Source: Pseudomonadota bacterium (lineage in GTDB: Bacteria > Pseudomonadota > Gammaproteobacteria > Steroidobacterales > Steroidobacteraceae). Taken from it: DNA of 7,893 bases. The stretch's first letter is position 1. Every line of letters begins with the position of its first letter. Location: contig JAJXZV010000001.1 of assembly GCA_021779875.1 (NCBI GenBank), forward strand, positions 1-7,893. The letters are read 5' to 3'. A program made the position numbers and the translations under genes. Positions 5,225 through 7,893 of this stretch are shown here, piece after piece. Below the pieces are notes generated by a model. That model did not search any database and had not been told where the DNA came from. It saw only the letters and a program-made list of their open reading frames with translations.

Positions 5225-7005
5225 CGGGGCGCGCCGGACGGCGCTTCGCCCCAGAGCCCGAGCGTCGGGATCACGGCCTCGTCCTCCGACTGAAGGTGGC
5301 GCGGGCCGGCCGGGCCCGCCGGCGCGGCCGTCAGCGCCCCCGGTGCCACCGCCCGGATGCTCGCGAGCGTGTCCGGATCGGTGGCCGCGCGGCGAAGCTC
5401 GTCCGCATCGACGAACCGTACCGCGCCCGATTCGATCTCGAGGTAGATGCGGCCGGTCGCCCGCGTCGCGAAGGTGACCCGGGGGAACTCCTGGACGCAG
5501 CGTCGCAGCACGCCCATGTTCAGCTCCGGCGCCAGGAGCTCCGGCCGCGGATGCAGCCCTTGGGGGTCGGTCGCATTCACGTCGACCCGGGCGTGGCGCT
5601 CCACGTCCAGGATGCACTTGGGATCGAGCAGGTGGAAGGACCGGTTGTCGCCGAACGCGACGGTGCGCGGCGCCTCCCCGAGACGGACGCTGTTGTCCAG
5701 GAATTCGAACCGGATGAGCTTGTCGGCCCTGCGGATCCAGGTGAAGAACACGTCGGGCATGCCGGAGTAGGCCTCCACCGCGTGCGCGAGGGTATCGTCC
5801 ACCGCCTTGTAACGGCCGACCGCGAGCCCGCGATTCCAGGCGCGCTCGACCAGCAGCTCCGGCGCCGTGATCATGAAGAACAGGAACACCGTGTGACCGA
5901 ACCGGGTCAGCAGATTGCTGCCCGCCTCGGTCGAATCGGGCGCGAAGCTGTCGAAGCGAAACCGGTCGATCAGCAGGTGCGACATGCCGACGCGCCGATT
6001 CTTGGCCGCCATGTAGCGGTCGAGCTTGTGGTCGACGATCTGCAGCTCGTCGCCCGTGAACGCCCCCGCGTACTTGTACGAGTCGCCGAGCGAGCCGTAA
6101 TCCAACAGCTGCTTGCGCCAGATGTCCGGACTGATCAGCGCGAAATCCCGCCACGACAGGCCGATGTCGCCCGCGAGCTTCTTCTGCAGGGGCCGCAGGG
6201 TGCTCTTGCCCGACGCCGAGGGTCCCTTGGTATTGATGACCACCGGTAATTCCTGCCGCGGCAGCAGGCGGTAGCCCTCCTTCGCCGCCGCCTCGAGCAG
6301 CAGCGGCTCCACGGCGCGGCCCAGCGCGTCGCCGCCGTGCGCGTTGCCGGCGATGTCGGTGGTCAGCGCGACGATCTGTGCCCGTGTACCCCAGGCGCGG
6401 CCGTTCGTGGTGAACAGCGCCGACATCACCCTCATCAGCGTCCGGTACACCAGCCCGTCCAGGCCGTCGTCGGCATCGGCCGCCAGCCGCTCGCATTCGG
6501 CGATTTCCGGCAGCCCCCAGGCGCCGTCCTCGGTCGCGGTGCGCGCCGCGGCCGGACGGCGCCGAAAGCGGGTCAACAGGCCGCCGGCCGGGGCCTCGGC
6601 GGCGGGCTCGCCGGCCGCGATGATGCGCGCGAGGGCCGATTGCACCGCCAGCGCCAGCTCGCGGCGCGCCTCCTCGAACACCGCCACCAGCGAATCCATC
6701 CGGGGCTCGAGATAACGGGCCAGCAGGAGCCCCGTGATCTCGCGGAAGTTGATGCCCAGATCCTCGATGCGCGATCCATCGGGCACCTCGAAGTCCGCCG
6801 TCACCCGGATCAACAACTCGTGCAACACCAACCGCCGCGGCCGGAACGCGACCAGCTCGCTCGGCGCGAGTCCCGTCAGGCCGTGCAGTTCCTGGGCGAC
6901 CGCGAAGCTGGTGAAGACGTGCTCGGGGCGGAAGACCGTGCACAGCGGTTTGAGCTCGGCCGGAATCTGCGAGTGGATGCCCGGATTCCACGGCCCGAAG
7001 GTCAC
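5221..7005 (-). CDS. P-loop kinase-like protein (zeta-toxin/AAA_33-like) with uncharacterised N-terminal region
   Basis: A 594-aa protein of unassigned function. The kinase-like domain spans about 253-440, with Walker A GPSASGKST (261-269). An acidic/basic motif SPDIWRK (292-298) sits where zeta toxins and related kinases carry their catalytic Asp and substrate-binding Arg. LLIDRF (344-349) is a Walker-B-like strand. A lid-like stretch follows with Arg388, Arg392 and Arg398. The N-terminal 250 residues, probably mostly helical, contain VTADFEVPDG (68-77) and INFREITGLLLARYLEPRMD (85-104), then a low-complexity Ala/Pro/Arg linker (about 131-160). I recognise no named domain in them. The C-terminal 150 residues are also unassigned. 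No signal peptide is seen, so it should be cytoplasmic. The GTG start at 7005 overlaps the phosphoesterase stop as GTGA without its own Shine-Dalgarno, suggesting coupled translation. The first in-frame ATG is only at residue 103. Small-molecule, nucleotide or polynucleotide phosphorylation is possible. Confidence 0.8.
   Translation of the reverse strand: MTFGPWNPGIHSQIPAELKPLCTVFRPEHVFTSFAVAQELHGLTGLAPSELVAFRPRRLVLHELLIRVTADFEVPDGSRIEDLGINFREITGLLLARYLEPRMDSLVAVFEEARRELALAVQSALARIIAAGEPAAEAPAGGLLTRFRRRPAAARTATEDGAWGLPEIAECERLAADADDGLDGLVYRTLMRVMSALFTTNGRAWGTRAQIVALTTDIAGNAHGGDALGRAVEPLLLEAAAKEGYRLLPRQELPVVINTKGPSASGKSTLRPLQKKLAGDIGLSWRDFALISPDIWRKQLLDYGSLGDSYKYAGAFTGDELQIVDHKLDRYMAAKNRRVGMSHLLIDRFRFDSFAPDSTEAGSNLLTRFGHTVFLFFMITAPELLVERAWNRGLAVGRYKAVDDTLAHAVEAYSGMPDVFFTWIRRADKLIRFEFLDNSVRLGEAPRTVAFGDNRSFHLLDPKCILDVERHARVDVNATDPQGLHPRPELLAPELNMGVLRRCVQEFPRVTFATRATGRIYLEIESGAVRFVDADELRRAATDPDTLASIRAVAPGALTAAPAGPAGPRHLQSEDEAVIPTLGLWGEAPSGAPR
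7002..7005 (-). other. GTGA stop/start overlap between phosphoesterase and P-loop kinase genes
   Basis: The TGA of the phosphoesterase (7002-7004) and the GTG start of the P-loop protein (7003-7005) share bases. No Shine-Dalgarno-like sequence is seen in the 20 nt before the GTG. This arrangement is typical of termination-reinitiation and predicts linked synthesis of the two proteins. Confidence 0.65.
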
Positions 7006-7893
7006 GGGACGGAGAACCGGTCGCGGACTTCCCAACGCGGCGCGGCGCCCCCTCCCGGCAGGTCGAGGCGGACCATCTCGCCGGTCAGGGCGTCGCCGCG
7101 CAGTTCGAACCGCAGGTAGTGGAAATTCGTGAAGCCGGAGCCCTGGTACAGGTCGTCGGCGCCGCGCATCACGGGGTACGGATGGGCGCCGCCGCCGCCG
7201 GAGACGAGATAGGTCACGCCGCCGCGCAGGAAACGCTCGTAGTTGTGCACGTGGCCGGCGACCACCACGAAGTGTGCGCCGGAACGCGCCGCCGCCGCCT
7301 CGAGGTACTCGGCCAGCGCCCGCTCGTTCGGCCGGGGATTGTGGCTGGCGGCGGGACCGATCTGCAGGTCCGCCACCGGCGGGTGATGCAGCACGATCAG
7401 CACGAAGCGCGTCTGCGCGCTCAGGGCGCCGATCCGGGCCTCCAGCCAGGCGCGCTGCTCCGCGCCCGGCATCAGCGAGGCGGTGCTGTCCAGGATGATC
7501 GCCGCGAGCCGCGGGCCGAGATCGAGCGCGTACCAGCGCCGGCCGCGCAATTCGGGGAAGGTCCGCCACCAGCGCTCGAGGCAATCGGCCTCGGCGCAGT
7601 TCGCGAATTCATGGTTGCCGAGGGCCGGGTGCACGGGGATGCCCCGCTCGCGCCACAGGCCGGTCTCCTCGCGGTATTGCGCGTAGTCGGCGTCGACGCC
7701 GTGCCACGGCAGATCCCCGTCGATGAACAGGGCGGCGGGCCGCTCCTCGGCGATTTGGGCGACCAAGGCCCGGCGGGCGGCCGGCGAACTCGCCTCGGTC
7801 TCGGCCGCATCGGTGAATCGCGTGTCGCCGTACACGACGAAGCGCAGCACCCCGGCGTCGGCCGATGCGGGCGCGGCGGGCGCCACCGGGCGC
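7002..7893 (-). CDS. Calcineurin-like (purple-acid-phosphatase-like) metallophosphoesterase, 5'-truncated
   Basis: A dinuclear-metal phosphoesterase (Metallophos fold). Counting from the GTG codon at 7886, the motifs in order are GDTR (20-23), GDLPWHG (57-63), GNHE (90-93), HHPP (167-170) and GHVHNYER (211-218). Together these give the Asp, Asn and His metal ligands and the general-acid His; GHVHNYER is typical of the purple acid phosphatase side of the family. The frame stays open to the right edge with no stop. The first visible residues (RPVAPAAPASADAG) look like the end of a signal peptide or an Ala/Pro-rich leader, with ASA before DAG a plausible cleavage site. I therefore treat it as lacking its true start. 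If exported, it would act in the periplasm on phosphate esters; substrate unknown. Its TGA overlaps the GTG of the P-loop gene, so the two form one operon. Confidence 0.9.
   Translation of the reverse strand, partial: RPVAPAAPASADAGVLRFVVYGDTRFTDAAETEASSPAARRALVAQIAEERPAALFIDGDLPWHGVDADYAQYREETGLWRERGIPVHPALGNHEFANCAEADCLERWWRTFPELRGRRWYALDLGPRLAAIILDSTASLMPGAEQRAWLEARIGALSAQTRFVLIVLHHPPVADLQIGPAASHNPRPNERALAEYLEAAAARSGAHFVVVAGHVHNYERFLRGGVTYLVSGGGGAHPYPVMRGADDLYQGSGFTNFHYLRFELRGDALTGEMVRLDLPGGGAAPRWEVRDRFSVP

Noticed and set aside
4822..6249. 475-aa plus-strand open frame across the convergent junction
   Set aside because: It covers the GntR gene in a wrong frame and the P-loop gene in antisense, with no recognisable motif.
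4373..6991. 872-aa minus-strand open frame
   Set aside because: It runs antisense to the GntR gene and out of frame through the P-loop gene. The low-complexity Arg/Gly/Pro composition carries no domain.
5221..7005. Toxin-antitoxin module of the epsilon/zeta type
   Set aside because: There is no small epsilon-like antitoxin gene beside it. The neighbour is a phosphoesterase, and the protein is about twice the length of a zeta toxin.
7006..7584. Upstream extension of the P-loop frame to 7584
   Set aside because: This part overlaps the well-supported phosphoesterase in another frame and reads as Arg/Pro/Ala-rich shadow. The GTGA overlap gives a better start at 7005.

Overview
The window is GC-rich and densely coded. 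Genes are tightly packed, with Shine-Dalgarno sites before most starts, and antisense open frames are abundant, as usual at high GC. This looks like a GC-rich proteobacterium. Assignment below that level is not possible from the sequence alone. There are six well-supported protein genes, two cut by the window edges, plus one small candidate gene. I see no rRNA, tRNA, CRISPR array, insertion sequence or phage gene.

Left part (1 to about 3626, minus strand, transcribed right to left): a three-gene operon. It encodes an OxlT-like major-facilitator transporter of the oxalate/formate antiporter (OFA) type, a ThDP-dependent acyl-CoA decarboxylase/lyase, and the N-terminal third of a formyl-CoA transferase (Frc). 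This set fits a formyl-CoA-recycling pathway. Frc moves CoA from formyl-CoA onto an incoming acid, the ThDP enzyme cleaves the acyl-CoA and regenerates formyl-CoA, and the transporter brings in acid in exchange for formate. Oxalate is the default substrate. However, the ThDP enzyme resembles the 2-hydroxyacyl-CoA lyase/ILVBL branch more than Oxalobacter oxalyl-CoA decarboxylase, so a 2-hydroxyacid substrate is a real alternative. A perfect 14-bp GC hairpin lies between the transporter and ThDP genes.

Middle (3627-4504): a gene-poor control region with an AT-rich island at about 3930-4085. On the minus strand it holds a TTGACA/TATACG promoter directed at the operon, with the palindrome GGTATACC immediately downstream of its -10. 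A small one-TM protein candidate (4185-4400) reads rightward, followed by a GntR/FCD-type regulator (4505-5224). The regulator is likely the ligand-responsive repressor of the divergent operon.

Right part (5221-7893, minus strand): an unrelated two-gene unit. A calcineurin-like/purple-acid-phosphatase-like metallophosphoesterase, 5'-truncated at the window edge, overlaps by GTGA with a 594-aa P-loop protein. That protein joins an uncharacterised N-terminal region to a zeta-toxin/AAA_33-like kinase domain. Its stop codon overlaps that of the convergent GntR gene. This phosphatase/kinase pair is the least explained content of the window.
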